Origin: Karalla daura
Lineage: Eukaryota; Chordata; Actinopteri; Chaetodontiformes; Leiognathidae
NCBI GenBank assembly: GCA_029224185.1
Contig: CM055205.1
Location: forward strand, 18,263,942 to 18,327,941
DNA length: 64,000 nt
Reading direction: 5' to 3'
Within the stretch, counting starts at the first letter, position 1; the number at the start of each line of letters is the position of its first letter. The notes under the pieces were generated by a model, which did no database searches, was not told the origin of the DNA, and saw nothing but the letters and a program-made list of their open reading frames with translations. The position numbers and the translations under genes were made by a program. Positions 1-13,248 of this stretch are shown here, in pieces.

Positions 1-146
1 TTTATTTAATATCTCCTTGGTATGCGCTGGGCGTGCTCCGGCTGACAAACTGCAGGGCTGGATGTAGACGCCACACTCTGTGATTACCAGAGGCCAAAAC
101 GCATCTCGCTCCTCAGAAAGGATATACTTGTCATAAACAGACATGT

Positions 147-147
<1 letters not shown>

Positions 148-194
<47 letters not shown>
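148..194. repeat. (TG)n microsatellite
   Basis: Pure (TG)n of 47 bp in intergenic DNA. Confidence 0.98.
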
Positions 195-195
<1 letters not shown>

Positions 196-2781
196 CGACT
201 TGCTTTTCGGGGCCTCGCAATCATGGCAAACTCAAGATTAATCATTTTAAATATAGATAGCGGCTCTCGCATGAAAGCCTCGCTCCGCCGCACAAAAATA
301 ACCCGACCGGGGAGGAGGGATGCGGCAGGTATATCTGGAAATTGCCGAAATTGGAACATAAACATCAATTAAAGTATCGTTTTGGCTGAACTGGGGATTT
401 GTGGCACAAATGTTAAAATTGTGGAGATACGGACTAAACATCCCCGTCTTCCATAAATCACAGTGCAGCGATATGATGCCAAACACATCGGCGGATCCAG
501 TTTGAAGGAAATGTAATTGCTCTGTGGATTATCTCGCCTGTCAACATTTCTCAATCTCTGCACAGTCGTCTTTTTATGACAAAAAAACGTTGTTTTCTGG
601 GTGGTTTGGTGCGTGTTCGCCAGCTGCTCTGAGGTCCCCATCATTCAACGCAGGTTATTTACAATTATTTACATACTCTCTGGAGGAAATCCTTTCACTG
701 AGTGCACAAAAACAATATCTATGAAAGGATTGTGGAATTGCCTGGAGAGTGGTGTCAATCTTAAAATCTAATTGGTGGAAATAACGCGAGGCTGGCTGAT
801 GTCCAAACATTCCCATAAATATGTCAGTCTTGCTTTATTTACAGCTCTTCTTCTTTTCTGTCAGGCTGATGGAAGTCAAGGTGCACTTGATTGTCTTCCA
901 AACCCAATTTCCCCAGACAAGTTCGCAGCATGAAAACGTATTTTTAGAAAACAGAATTGGATCGCTTTGATCACAATCCACTTTCGTGTGAGATTGGAGG
1001 TAATTTCTGATACAAACGACTGCTTGGACCTGGATATCGATAGTGCCGTGGAATAGGATGAAGGGACTGTGATTTAAGCTGTCCCAAAGCAATGTTGCTC
1101 CTAAACAAAGCCACGCAGGCATAATGCTGGTGAGAATTCAATCTTTGTGAACTATGGATGCCCCGAGGACTCTGGCGAACGAGCCGGAGCTGCATTCCTG
1201 CCACTCCTCGTGAGGAGTTCCCGACCGATCTGAACAGCTACTGTGCTCGCAGGAAGCTCCGGACGGACGCTGGTGGCCGATCGAGGGCCTTCGAAGAATT
1301 CAGGTGAGTGAAAAATAAGAGCGGGAACGAGAGGTCCCAGCAGTCCGGTGACTCAGAGAAACACCAAGTTCTTTCTTAACACTTGTAAACAATGAGAATT
1401 TCCAGCACTTCCCCGTTTCCCTGGCTCTCACTTGTTGGCCGTGCTGGTGTTTTGCTGTTTGCTTGTTATTCAGGTCGGACTGGAACGGGTTCCTCCTCGT
1501 CACTCAGTGAGTAGGCTTTGCAGTAAAGGACGAGGGAGCGTGCCAGTTCGGCTTGATTGGCAGCCAGCTTGAAGTTTGCACTCAGAAAATGACTTTGATC
1601 TGGCTGCTACTGGATATGGAGAATGGAGATCCCTTCTGGGTGTTGCGGCTGAGTCACTTTGACCAAGTTTCGTCTAGTCACCCATCTTCGGGTGGTGACG
1701 CACCTGGTTGAGTCCGCAAAACCTAAAGTGCAAGAATTCAGGGGCGACTCAGGTCGACTGGAATCAATCAGTCTCAAAGCCGGAATGTAGACGTGGTGAA
1801 TCCAACACAGATATCACCTGAAAGTCATGTTTACCCTGCATCCTCCGGACCCGAGCTGCTTTCCCAGGAACATTAGACTTTGACATCAAATGTCACCACA
1901 TTCACATGTTCTACATGCCACAACTGGCACGCAAACTCATCAGGCTGCCTCAAATTAAACATTAATGACGACCTCTGGCGGGAGAAAAACGGGAATGGTT
2001 TTATGAACTAATCTGCTGCGATGCAGCCGACAGAGACGCAGAGATAATGACGTCGTGTGAAGTACAACGCGAGGGGAGATTAGACGTGATAGCTGCAACT
2101 TGAATTTTACTTTTAGTCTCAAAGTCCGTATCTTAAACTCATTTCTACTATTACTATTGATTTCTCAGAAACTTGTGCAGATTCATGTTGTTGAATCATT
2201 GAATCAATCGTGGATATATAGATGTATTTTTTGAAAAAACTCAATTTAAAATGCCTATATTTAGTACAACCAATGACACTTTGACATTGATAAGCCTTCA
2301 CTCTCTGACCTTTGGCACGTGCAGCCGATCCATTAAAGCAGAGCTCACAGTACGTGATGGAGACGTCTTTATCGATCTTATCACCCGAGGAGGGGCCGCA
2401 ATCAGATATCCCACCCTGCGTCCACGTGTGGACCTTCATTGTTGTCTCAGCCGTGTTTGCATTGAAGACGCTGATAACAGGTGGAGTCAAGTGTGAGTGA
2501 AAGACGGTCCGGACTTGTTGGGAGATTCTACGACAATCTACCGCATATCTGTGTTGTCAAGCAATAAAAGTGTTAAACCGGACAAAACAAAGCCAATAAA
2601 AGTGTTGAATCCAACAACTCAGCACTCGCTTCCAGCTCAGTGAAAGCAACACGTCAAGAGATCTTTATGAGTTATTACATACGCCTCTTAATCTGCACTG
2701 ATCTCTTCACACATCTGCGCCTCTAATGAAATACCTCCGAGAGATGTGATTAGAGAAATCTGTTCAATGTCTGCACCTCAT

Positions 2782-2784
<3 letters not shown>

Positions 2785-2826
<42 letters not shown>
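2785..2826. repeat. (CA)n microsatellite
   Basis: Pure (CA)n of 42 bp in intergenic DNA. Confidence 0.98.
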
Positions 2827-2828
<2 letters not shown>

Positions 2829-3052
2829 CGGCTCTATTAATAACATCGCGTGCTGGCAGTTTGTCTTCCTCCGACTCTCACGCCATGACATCACGGGGTT
2901 TAACATATTCGCCGTGTTACGGAGCGGCTCGCGCTAAGTCGGGCTGACAGCCGGTGACATTAAGCAGCATTCCTAACATGCTGCCCTGTTGGGGAAAGCA
3001 GTTAGAAGATCATAACATATTTGAGTGAAGTTTGATGAGCGTGCAGAGCTGA

Positions 3053-3084
3053 GGGGGGTGTGGGGGGGGGGGGGGTGGGGGGGG
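3053..3084. repeat. Poly-G tract
   Basis: G-runs of 6, 14 and 8 separated by single T or TGT. The + strand could form a G-quadruplex. Confidence 0.95.
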
Positions 3085-5517
3085 CTTAAGAGAGGATTTC
3101 GCTGATCACGTTAGAGCCAATAAACGGTGTCGCTCGGTTCAGTTCGTGGCGTGGAGCATGATGGAAAAAAAAAAAAAGCAACATCCCTGTCGCACCGAAA
3201 AACACGCGCAGGCTTCATCTGTTTCGACTTGTCAAAGGTTACGAAACACAAACTGGAACCTGGTGTCGAGTTCTTTGTGTTCCTCCTTAAATACTCCCAT
3301 CTAATTGTGCAGCAGCGCGGCTCATGTCTAATTGCTGAAACTTAAAGCTGAGTTAAGACGGTAATGCCCCAAACAATGGACGCCTGCCAGCTGCCCTCCA
3401 TCGGTGAAAACTTACCAAAGCGCCGTTAGGAGCGGTCTGCACCCACCGCTCTTAAACTGGTTAAATGAAGGACTTAGGGAGCTTTGCACAGTGAGCATAA
3501 AAAGTAACTTTTACAAAGTGACTTAAGTGTCGATAGATTATGCCCCGCCAGGAAAGCCCTCCCACAAACAGTACGAGACAAGACGCTCGGAGGTCACATG
3601 GTATCGATGCCTCAAGTCGATGCATGATTAAAACGACTCGGCCTCCAAAATCTTTGATGGGGAGAGAAACTCAGCAACTCTGTCAAACTCCTATATTTGT
3701 CCTATATTTGTGACTTTATATTTCCAAAGACAAATGCTGGTTTGTTTTTATTGAGGGGTGTGTGCATGCATGTGCAATGGAGGGAGTATAAATGTATGAA
3801 ATTCATGCATGTGTGTCTGTTCTTAGATTACATGAATACTTGTAGTTCTTTTAAAGGGGAGATGCCGTAACTTTGTTGCATGTGCACAGGGTGCATGCAG
3901 TGACAATGAAAACACGTTGATTCTGACTCTTTCCCATTGACCCAGATAAACATGTCACTATTGCCACTGTTGAAGCCTCTTTTGCAGCCATTCAGACTGA
4001 ACCCACTGTCATTCATGTCCCAGCAAAGGGTGCTTCTTCAGTCAATGGGAATGGGAGTGAATGGGTGAACATGACTGAGATTGTGAACAGCAGAAAACAA
4101 CTATGGTTTGGTAAAGCGTCTATTCATTTATTATAAGTGCTTGCTGACATTAACGAACATATATTTAGTTTTTGTGCATCCTTTCAAAGAGCAGGAATAC
4201 AGGAACCAGAGTGAATGTGAAGCTATTTCTGGTAACGTTGACTGTACTTGCTGGCATGTACCCTCAATTCCATTAAAAGCCACAGGAAATGGCTGCTAAC
4301 ATTAGCCTAAACTCGATAACACTAAGCATCAGCTGCAGTGCAAATAAGCATCGGTGCTAAGAAAAAAAGCACACAGTGGACACATTAATCAACATCTTAT
4401 GATATAATACAATGTGTTGGAATAATGCGTGGTTGCTACTGTTCTGTTGTTAAAGAAGAAAAGCCATAAAACTTCAAGTGTTTTACAGTGGTTTGTGAGG
4501 TTGAGACCTTAAAACTCAAGCGTGTTTGTGCACGGTTGAAACGATGTCCAAGTCTTACGTACAACCCAACAATTTAATTCCAAGCACCCTCGCAGACATG
4601 GACACAGTCCAGCAGAGACTCAGAGTCAATGTGACGGGGAAACATGAAAGATATTTCATCACCATCTAAGATAAGAGATCACCTGCCACGATTGCCTACC
4701 TCCATAACTTATTTCGGTGTGAGAGTAGATTTCGATATTGACACATTGCAATGACGCACAATTGCTCAACTTTTTGGTACCCGAGACACTAAAAGCGTCG
4801 AAAAACAAAACGTCTAATCGTCCATACGTTCCTGCCGCCGCATTAAAGCGTTGTTTGTGTATGTTTGGGTCTGGTCGTGTAGGGGCATTTCAGATAACAA
4901 CCCGATCTCGAGAATATCCAAACACGACTACGCCCCTCCACGAGAAGAATGCATCCGGAGTGCCATCTGATACGGCTGATCCAAAAAGGCGTGAAAAATC
5001 CGAAGCATGACAAGATACGGGATGAATCATAAGGAAAAGTGTACAGTCACGAACACCCTCATCCCTGCCTTGACATTACGGCTTCGACCAACAAATATCA
5101 AAATCTGTCCGGCTCATCCGTCGTTAGTGTCGTAATCTCACACTTTAGCGGGTTACTCTGTATGTAACCAGGGTATTGAAGCTCAAAAAGCATACACGTA
5201 TGCTGCTAGATGGAAGGTTTCGATGCTCGGCTCCAGACTCGGATTCTGAACATTCCTGCGTTGATGCGTCGAGGGCGAGGGCGTCAGCCACCATGTTTAC
5301 GGGCGGCAGACGGAGGCGTGGCCATGTGACTCCCTCCTGGCATACGGGCCGGACCCCTGCCAGAGCCGGCCTCACCTTCCTGGAGGGTGATGTCATGGCC
5401 CGCCACCTCTCCCTGTCTGCTGCTATCGCTACCCATTCCAAGTGGCCGCTCATCCTCATCCCATCAGGGCATGAGGGCTCGTAACATCCCTCCTCTGCTT
5501 TCAAAGAGGAGAGAGGA

Positions 5518-5550
5518 GGGGGGGGGTGGGGGTGGGGGGGGGGGGGGGTG
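5518..5550. repeat. Poly-G tract
   Basis: G-runs of 9, 5 and 15 separated by single T. The + strand could form a G-quadruplex. Confidence 0.95.
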
Positions 5551-6393
5551 TAAGTGACGAGTTGGAATACAGTGACAAAAGAGATCAAAGATCATGCCAA
5601 CGAGAGGAAAAGCGAAAAGTATTATGGAGGGATTTATAGCTGCAAAAGATGGAAAGATAGTACAAATATGGAAAAATCCATTGACCTGCTTAACATCCCT
5701 GTAAACGGGCCTTCTGCCAGCCTGATTTCCCCCGGCCTGTGGACTCTTGCAAAGACGTGGCAGCGCAGGAAGCAGAATTGAATGCATCCCTCTAGGGTCC
5801 ATATATATACCCAGGAGAGCCCACTCGCCCGCTCGCCTTCCTTCTTTCTCTCCCTCTCTCTTACAAAATAGGATTAAAGTTTGGCCAGAACTACCATGCT
5901 GGAGGCTGACAAACGGAACAGCGAGCTGGCAGCGTGAACGTGGTTATGAAACCAGCTAAGCCTAACGTAGCGCCCGTCCAAATATTAAACACTCACACAC
6001 ACACACACACACAAACACAGAGCGATTACAGGCTTTTATAATACTCATCGACGGTCATTATCCCGGGATAAAATGTGTTATTTCAGGCATGACGAACAAA
6101 GAGATTGCACAGAGACAGGTTTGGGTTTGTGAAAGGTAACAAACGAATCACAAGCCCCGACATCGAGCCCGTGCTCTGCGCTCCATTGTCATCTGAGCGT
6201 TACCTGCTGGCGCGCAGATTAGCCGCAGTGTTTCCCGTTGGCCATGGCAACCAGCGCGGCTGATTGAGCCGCGGGGAGCAGGAAGTGCTGCGAGGACAAC
6301 AGGATGTGCCCTGGCTCCGCCGTCGAGGGTCGAAGAATTCAAGGAAGTTATTGTACTTTGTGGAATGGGCCCAGGAATGCAAGATGTCTGCCG

Positions 6394-6441
6394 TTTTTTT
6401 GTTTTGTTTTGTTTTGTTTTGTTTGGTTTGGTTTTGTTTTG
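6394..6441. repeat. (TTTTG)n microsatellite
   Basis: About nine TTTTG/TTTGG units, followed by a T-run at 6444-6454. Confidence 0.95.
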
Positions 6442-8241
6442 CTCTTTTTTTTTTCTTTAGGTCTAAGTCGTATCACATGTTGGACACGACGGGCTTTGAA
6501 GATAATGCGACCCTGTGATACAAGTGTGACAATGTCGCTGGCATGCAGATGTTTGATGTGCCCCCCACACCCTTCCCACCCCCACCTCCCACCTCCACCC
6601 AACCCGACAGGCTGAATGCTGAACCTCCCTCAGCTGTTATTCAGGTGATGGATGTGTGAAGGTTTGATCAAATTATTTGCAAGGTAGCTGGAAAAAGCCT
6701 GTCACCGGGGGAAAAATGCTGCTCACAACAAATGAAAGACCTTACAACCCCAGAGGAATGTGGCTATCAGCACGGCAGTGATGCATTCAGAGAGCCAACA
6801 AAATCTGATTAATGCAGAGTTAAAGCAAACAGCCGGTGTGAAAGCAGGATCCTTGACCAGCTGAACCCCCCCCCACCCCCTCCCACCCCAAATGGAGCCC
6901 TCCGAGAAGCTCGAGACATACTTACACATTCTTTCCAGGCTGTACGACAATGTTCTGTATACAGTGTGTTCTGCGGGGCTCTTGAAAAATTAAAGGTGCA
7001 AGTTTCTCCACAACAAATCAAGGAAAATGGAAAGAGTGAACCTCGAGTCTTGGACTCGAGCTAAACCTAAACCGAATGAAATATTCCAGTCTTGCTTTGA
7101 ATGCACCATTACATCAACACTGTGCATAATATTTGGCGGCAACAGATGTAGAACATCGTGTATAAAAAGCTGTAGATTTACGCAGATACTTAGTGAATCA
7201 GCTGTATGCACAATCTAACTATTCATCATAGCATATCTATGCTTTTTGGATAATTTATCCCATGTAAAAAAGCTATTTGTATGTTTGAAGTAAGTTTTCT
7301 TGATGCTCTCGAAGAAATTGTGTTTGGCATTCTCCTCCGTTTTCTGACATTTTACAGTTGCTCCATTGCAAAAACATTTAATTCGAGACAGCTTTTTTTA
7401 TATCTTTGTTTCGTCTGGCCGACGGACCAAAACACCCCAGAGATGTTCGGTTTACAAACATTTACAAACGCGGTCAAACCCCACATCTTTTGCTATCCCC
7501 TGCTTGAAAATCTGCAAAACATTGCACGCTTTATTTTTTTTTTCTATCCATCATCTTGGGCCAAACGGAGCTCTGGCAGTCCTGTGTCTCCGCTGTTGGT
7601 TTTGCTTCGAGCTTAATTGGTCATTGAAACCATTCCCTGACACATCACCCTGCTACAGGACGCCTGAGCTCTTAATCCCGACTCTCCTCTGCAGCCTGTG
7701 GCATCTATTCACACTTTTCCTGCAGACAGATTATGTATCCGGTAGCCTGACACTCTTAGCTCTGGCGGGCCGTTTGATCCCGCCTGTAGCCGGGACTCAG
7801 CAGCCCCAGATGCCCCTTCCTTCCCTGTGTTCTGCATGTTTCCGTTGTGACAGCCCCCACCACCACCACCCCCCCGACGCGTGGATGGAGCTGGCGTCCT
7901 CCAGGTCAGAGGGCGCCGGGGGTCATGGGTTAACACCACAGGCTGCGCTCCAACAACAAACAAGTTGTCCCCCAAAATCCCCCAAACAGGGGCTGGAAGG
8001 CTTCACTCTGTGGTCCTATAAATCCCGTCACACTCTTAATATAGGCGGCTCGGTCTCTACACAGAGAGTCGATGGCTCTTCTCTTCTTTTCAGGCTGCCC
8101 GGTGGTGGTATTGTGGCTGTGGGGAACAGAGATAAATCTTTTCTCCACTTTGCAATCTGCTCTGTGGCATCTATTCAAGGTGTACACCATAAAAAACATG
8201 CAATGGAGTGAAACGCACTGGGCTAATGGGTGGGGGAGGTA

Positions 8242-8267
8242 TGTGTGTGTGTGTGTGCGTGTGTGTG

Positions 8268-8323
<56 letters not shown>
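8242..8323. repeat. (TG)n microsatellite
   Basis: 82 bp of TG with two CG interruptions. Confidence 0.98.
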
Positions 8324-8324
<1 letters not shown>

Positions 8325-10493
8325 ACTGATCCGCTGACAGATCGAATGTTTGCTCGGTGCTGAAAGCCACGTTCTGCCTGTGGGATCAGGGTGTCTGTTT
8401 GTGTGCCTAGAGGTGTAGCAAACAGCACATCGGTCCCCCCGATGATGTGTTCTTCAATGGAAGGGGTTAACAGGTTTGACCTCACCCCCGCCCCCCCACC
8501 CTACCTCACTCCCACCCGACTCCCCCCGAAGACATGTTGGTCAAAGACACACAGGTCGACCGGCACAGACTTGAAACTTTTGATTTCAGTGAGACTGCAG
8601 TCAAACATGCTTTATTCTCACTCAGTTTGGCAGAGCAGCCAAACCCCCCGGGACTTCAGCCAATCATTTCACTATTCTGCTTATGAGCCTTTGCATTGAT
8701 TGAAGAACTGTTTGATCCATAAAATGTGTGAAAACGCAGCACAGATAAAAAGATGTGATGAAATGTGATAAGGGAAATCATCACGGGAACTCAAGGTGAC
8801 ATTTTTCACCCATTTTGTCTAACCAATCATGGAGATACATATAAAAATAACCCATTCATTCATTATCTTTTCCACTTTGTACTTCAATGGTGTCATAGGA
8901 GTTTGCTGGTGCCTACATCCAAAGCACACATGGAAAAGGGAGGGAATACAACCAGTTCGAGTCATCAGTCGAGCTAACCATGCATGATTTTTTGAAGGAA
9001 ACCAGAGCACATTATGAAGACCTTTTCACAAGGACAACATATAGAGTCTGCAGAGACAGACGCTGGGTCTGACCAGGGTCTCAATGAGGGACTTTCTTGC
9101 TTAAGGCGACTTGCTATCAGTCATCATTCAGTCAGTCAGTCAATTGTGTTATTGGTTGATAGAAAGTGTGCTTCAAGGAGGACCACTGTCTAATTAATCA
9201 AACATATAATTCAAATCACTCTAGCAGGACTTAATACTCGCTTTCCAATATCGTCTTAACCTCCTGTCGACCATTATGAGAATAAATTGTCCTCCTCCTA
9301 CAGATCCTCAGGGGGTCCTTGGAACCTGAGGTGGTTCCACTGCATTAGTTATAGTGGCCAATTATTTTCCAGGAATGGAAATGAATGGGAATGGTGGGAA
9401 TGAGTTTAATATATGTGGTCTTTTCTCTGGCGCTGAAGCCCTCAGCGACATCTGAAGAGCCGGCTCGGTGTTGATGAGCAGTGCGGCTGGTAATGATGGA
9501 GCTACACTTAATTTAGGTCAGTCAATTGAGTTTCTCTCCTGTTGCCAAGTGCTATTATGAAAAGCATTTAGTGCGCTGCCAATACAAAGTCCAAATTAAA
9601 CTGGCACCCAACCATTTAACATCAATCAATATACATAGCAGAGTGGGCAGACAGCCAAAGGGGGGTTACAGTCTAACTGCAGGTATCTCCTGCCCTCTAC
9701 TGGTACAAACTGTGTAAGACATCAAGGTTAGGAAGCCAGCTCTTTTCTGACTTACCAAAATGTACCATATAATGCCAAATAAAAGGCTAACTTTGTTAGG
9801 TAGCTCATGTCTAAATTGACATGTAGGACCCACCATTCTTTGAGATATTAAGAACATAACTGGACCAGCCATTAGGTAGAGGTAGAGATGGTTCTATTCT
9901 ACTAATTCCAGCACAAAGTCGGACTGGGGCAGAGACAGGGACATGACAGGAGACAGAAGAGGCATTACATCACTAGCGTAGCGTGCCAAGACTCCGATCT
10001 CGAGATGACACGGCGAACGACCTCTCCGACATCATGTCATGCGTTTGTGGTTGAGCAGTTTTCAGTCAACAACTCTGGATATGACGGTATGTGTCATGGC
10101 TGCACCAGAAATGTCAAGAGGCACCAAACTGTGGCACCGCCGTGTGTTTACAGGCCAGACAGTGATGTAATGGTGGAGTCATCTTCTGTAGCTGTCTTGA
10201 TAAGGATCCTGATTAAAATGGCCAGAAACAAACAAAGATAGTGGAACAGGGATATTGAGGATTTAGAGGTGGATCCACAGAGTCTCTGTGTGAACAAAGC
10301 AGCAGCTTAAACAGCATATTCTTGTCCAGTTTTGCTAAAAGAGACATTGTGCAAGATTTCTTTTTTTCAGAATCGATGTCTGCATTTACTTATACATATA
10401 TGCGTTTTCATTGCAGTATTATGACCACTGCTAATAATTTGACACATTCTTGTAAATTTTAGATTTGTTTATGCCTTTGACAGGTTAACGAGA

Positions 10494-10534
10494 TCTCTCT
10501 CTCTCTCTCTCTCTCTCTATAAATATATATATAT
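10494..10534. repeat. (TC)n then (AT)n microsatellite
   Basis: About 25 bp of TC followed directly by ataaatatatatata. Confidence 0.95.
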
Positions 10535-12988
10535 TAAGAAGCGCCATGACAGTCCGCCATCTTGTGCTATTAGCACTATTTGTTTGAATGCGATTTTAAT
10601 GCTAGATGGTAGTAAACACCAAGTACTGTGCTGCACTTTATTCCCACATTCCAAAAATGTGCACCGTCAAGACAGTCACAGACATTTACATATTTCTGGG
10701 TTCTACAAACCTTTTTATAGCTGGAAAGTGCCTTTCATATTGTAAATTTGCCTGAGAGAGTCATCCCATGGGATCGATAAAGTTTAAAGTGTAATACAAG
10801 TGCTTCATATACATTATTTTGACACTTGAATAATTGAAGTTATGAGTAGCAGGATTTCATTTGGAGTGGAAAACTCAGAATTATCAACCTCAGTTGAGCT
10901 TTATGATGAAAGTCAGGGTTTCTACAACTGGTCGTGCATGAGTTGCACGACTGATCCACTCAGATGACCAATCTGAGGCGGAGTTTCTGCATGAACTGGA
11001 ATGGCCACTAGAGGGGAGTATTAGCATAAGTAAACAGATCAGTGGCGCGATACTCCACAAGACTCCACGAGAATCTTCATTCAATCTCTTCATTCATTCA
11101 AACGTTCTTTGAGTTTTGCAGGAGATTTTTCATTAATCTGTGCAGAAAATCAATTTTCTTGTGTTTTTGATGGACATTTGGTATGAATTTCTTACCAGAT
11201 TGTATTTAAACATGATTGCATTACTTGGTGCACATTTATGTGAAACATTATTTTTCAAAGTAAAGCTATGAGAAATCATTAAGTGGAGTAAAGAAAGTAC
11301 AAAGTTCTTTCACATTTGTTCCAGAGCTTTCTGCTCAAAGTAAATGCACTGTGCCGCCTTGGAGCTAAAATTAGACGTAAAAAGTAAGACAGATCTGACA
11401 CGTGCAGACGGTTTGACCGTTTCACCTCGGTCATGTCAGCAGGTCGCTCTTTGATATTTAATGAAAGCCTGAAACGGGCCTGGAAACGTGGTGTAATCCC
11501 ACGGTGGTGCAGCGTGTGTTGTCTTTGCCCTCTGTGTCGTCTGCTGCCCCGTGCAGGTCCTTAAGAGGCAGATTAGAGAGTCTGGTTGAGTCAGACTGGC
11601 AGATGTGTCATCAGGTGAACCTGTCTGCCTCCAGCATGAACCAGGGCTGAGCTCATTGTCCCTCTGCCCGTCTGTGTCCTCGTTCCGCAGCCCCGGCCCA
11701 CCCCACCCCTCCGTCATTGTCTCTTCCCACTCCCTCGACCTCCTCTTCCTCGCTCTTCTCCCTCCTCTGTCTGCGTCCTCCTTTCACCCTCTCCTTTCCC
11801 TGTGAAGTCTCTGCCCTGGTTTCCTCTCGTTTTATGATGTCTCCGTCCTCATTCTGACGCCGTTTTTGCTCCTGTTCAGCAGTTTTGTTCCTCTGCGTCT
11901 TTCCTTTAAAGTAAAAATCCTCTGCAACCGATCTGAAGATGTGGTTGCTGCAACAACTAGCTGATAAACCGACTATCAATCCTCAAATAAAATGAATGGA
12001 TTGATTGATTAAAGCATTTAAACCATGTTTGTAGAGGGACTAACCTCCAGCATATGCAATGTAAGGTCGTTTAGATCAGGACAAAAACAGTATTTGGGCC
12101 TTTGTGAAACAGATGTTAACAATTTTCCCTGCTTTCGCAACTTTTTAGAAACCAGACAACTAATGGATTAAGAAAGAAATCAACATTAATCGACTACAAA
12201 AAAAAAGTGCCAGATGAGGCTGCAGCACCTGCCGGGGATATCGGGTTGCCAAGAGTTCTGTGGAAGTGAAAAGTTCAAGCTTTATCGTCACAGCTACTGT
12301 ACGTTAAGAAACAGAGGCAGGGAGCCTGGATCACACAAGGAATAACTTAGATGAAGCTGGGGACGCAGTATACTCTGCTCGCCTTGGGTTTCATTTCAGC
12401 GCATTCGCGCTGCTCTGTTTCAAAGACATAAAATAAGATCAGTGGGTGTGTGACAGAAAGGCAAGACGGATCCTCTGTGTTTGGATCGGGATGAAAGTGT
12501 CTGTGATGAGAGAAAGCGAGAGAGAGAGAGAGAAAGAGGGGGGTAAAAACAAATATATATCTATAGATGTATAAATACAGCTGCTGGGCCTCATTTGGAA
12601 GGGAAGCAGTCGCTTGTCTTTCATCGACTGCGCCAGTCTTCTTTCCCCTAGCTGCAGAATGTGGGACATGACAGCACAAATCAACAATTATGTAATTCAA
12701 CTGGGTCAAACAACACTAAATGATAGCAAAAGAAATCGGGGATGAGGACAGAGGTGGCCTACAAAGCAGGGGAAAGTTTACGAAAACACTATTAAGACTT
12801 GTTTCCGAACGGCGCCACAGAGACATCGGAGGACCTGTTAGAATGTGAGTGTAACAAGTGCTCGCATGTAGTTTGTCTGCCATTCATTCACATTAATCTG
12901 AGGATTTAAAAAATAAAACGTCAAAAATGGGGATTATGAAGACGACAGGGACCGTCACAGGTCAGTGAGGGAGTGTGTTCGCCGGGAC

Positions 12989-13007
12989 TGTGTGTGTGAG
13001 TGTGAGT

Positions 13008-13084
<77 letters not shown>
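12989..13084. repeat. (TG)n microsatellite
   Basis: 96 bp of TG with GAG, TA and CG interruptions at the left side and centre. Confidence 0.98.
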
Positions 13085-13085
<1 letters not shown>

Positions 13086-13207
13086 ATAGGGTCATCTGTG
13101 GATAACAACAGCTCTTTTCATCATTTTCAGTGTATCCGGGTCAGCTGTGCAGGAGAAGCTGAAAGTGCTGCAGCTGTTGGATGGAGCTAAAGGGACGAAA
13201 TGAGGAC

Positions 13208-13208
<1 letters not shown>

Positions 13209-13245
<37 letters not shown>
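13209..13245. repeat. (GT)n microsatellite
   Basis: Pure 37-bp tract only 124 bp after the previous TG array. Confidence 0.98.

Positions 13246-13248
<3 letters not shown>

Larger units (their letters stand above)
1..5517. other. Intergenic, no gene recognised
   Basis: Open frames here are short, overlap on both strands and resemble no family I know. Two microsatellites and a poly-G tract are listed separately. One exon-like segment (1253-1303) is discussed as a finding. No transposon ends were recognised. Confidence 0.6.

Noticed and set aside
5145..5588. A 147-codon - strand frame with a Pro/His-rich start
   Set aside because: The start is the translated poly-G tract and the rest has no family resemblance. 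The frame on the other strand is equally open.
6237..6251. RFX X-box-like gttggccatggcaac
   Set aside because: One half-site is imperfect and there is no promoter or gene nearby, so it is mentioned but not listed as a regulatory feature.
7366..8211. Long open frame of 281 codons on the + strand
   Set aside because: Its composition is irregular, it has no recognisable domain, it overlaps other frames and it ends in repeat-rich DNA. A chance open frame is more likely.
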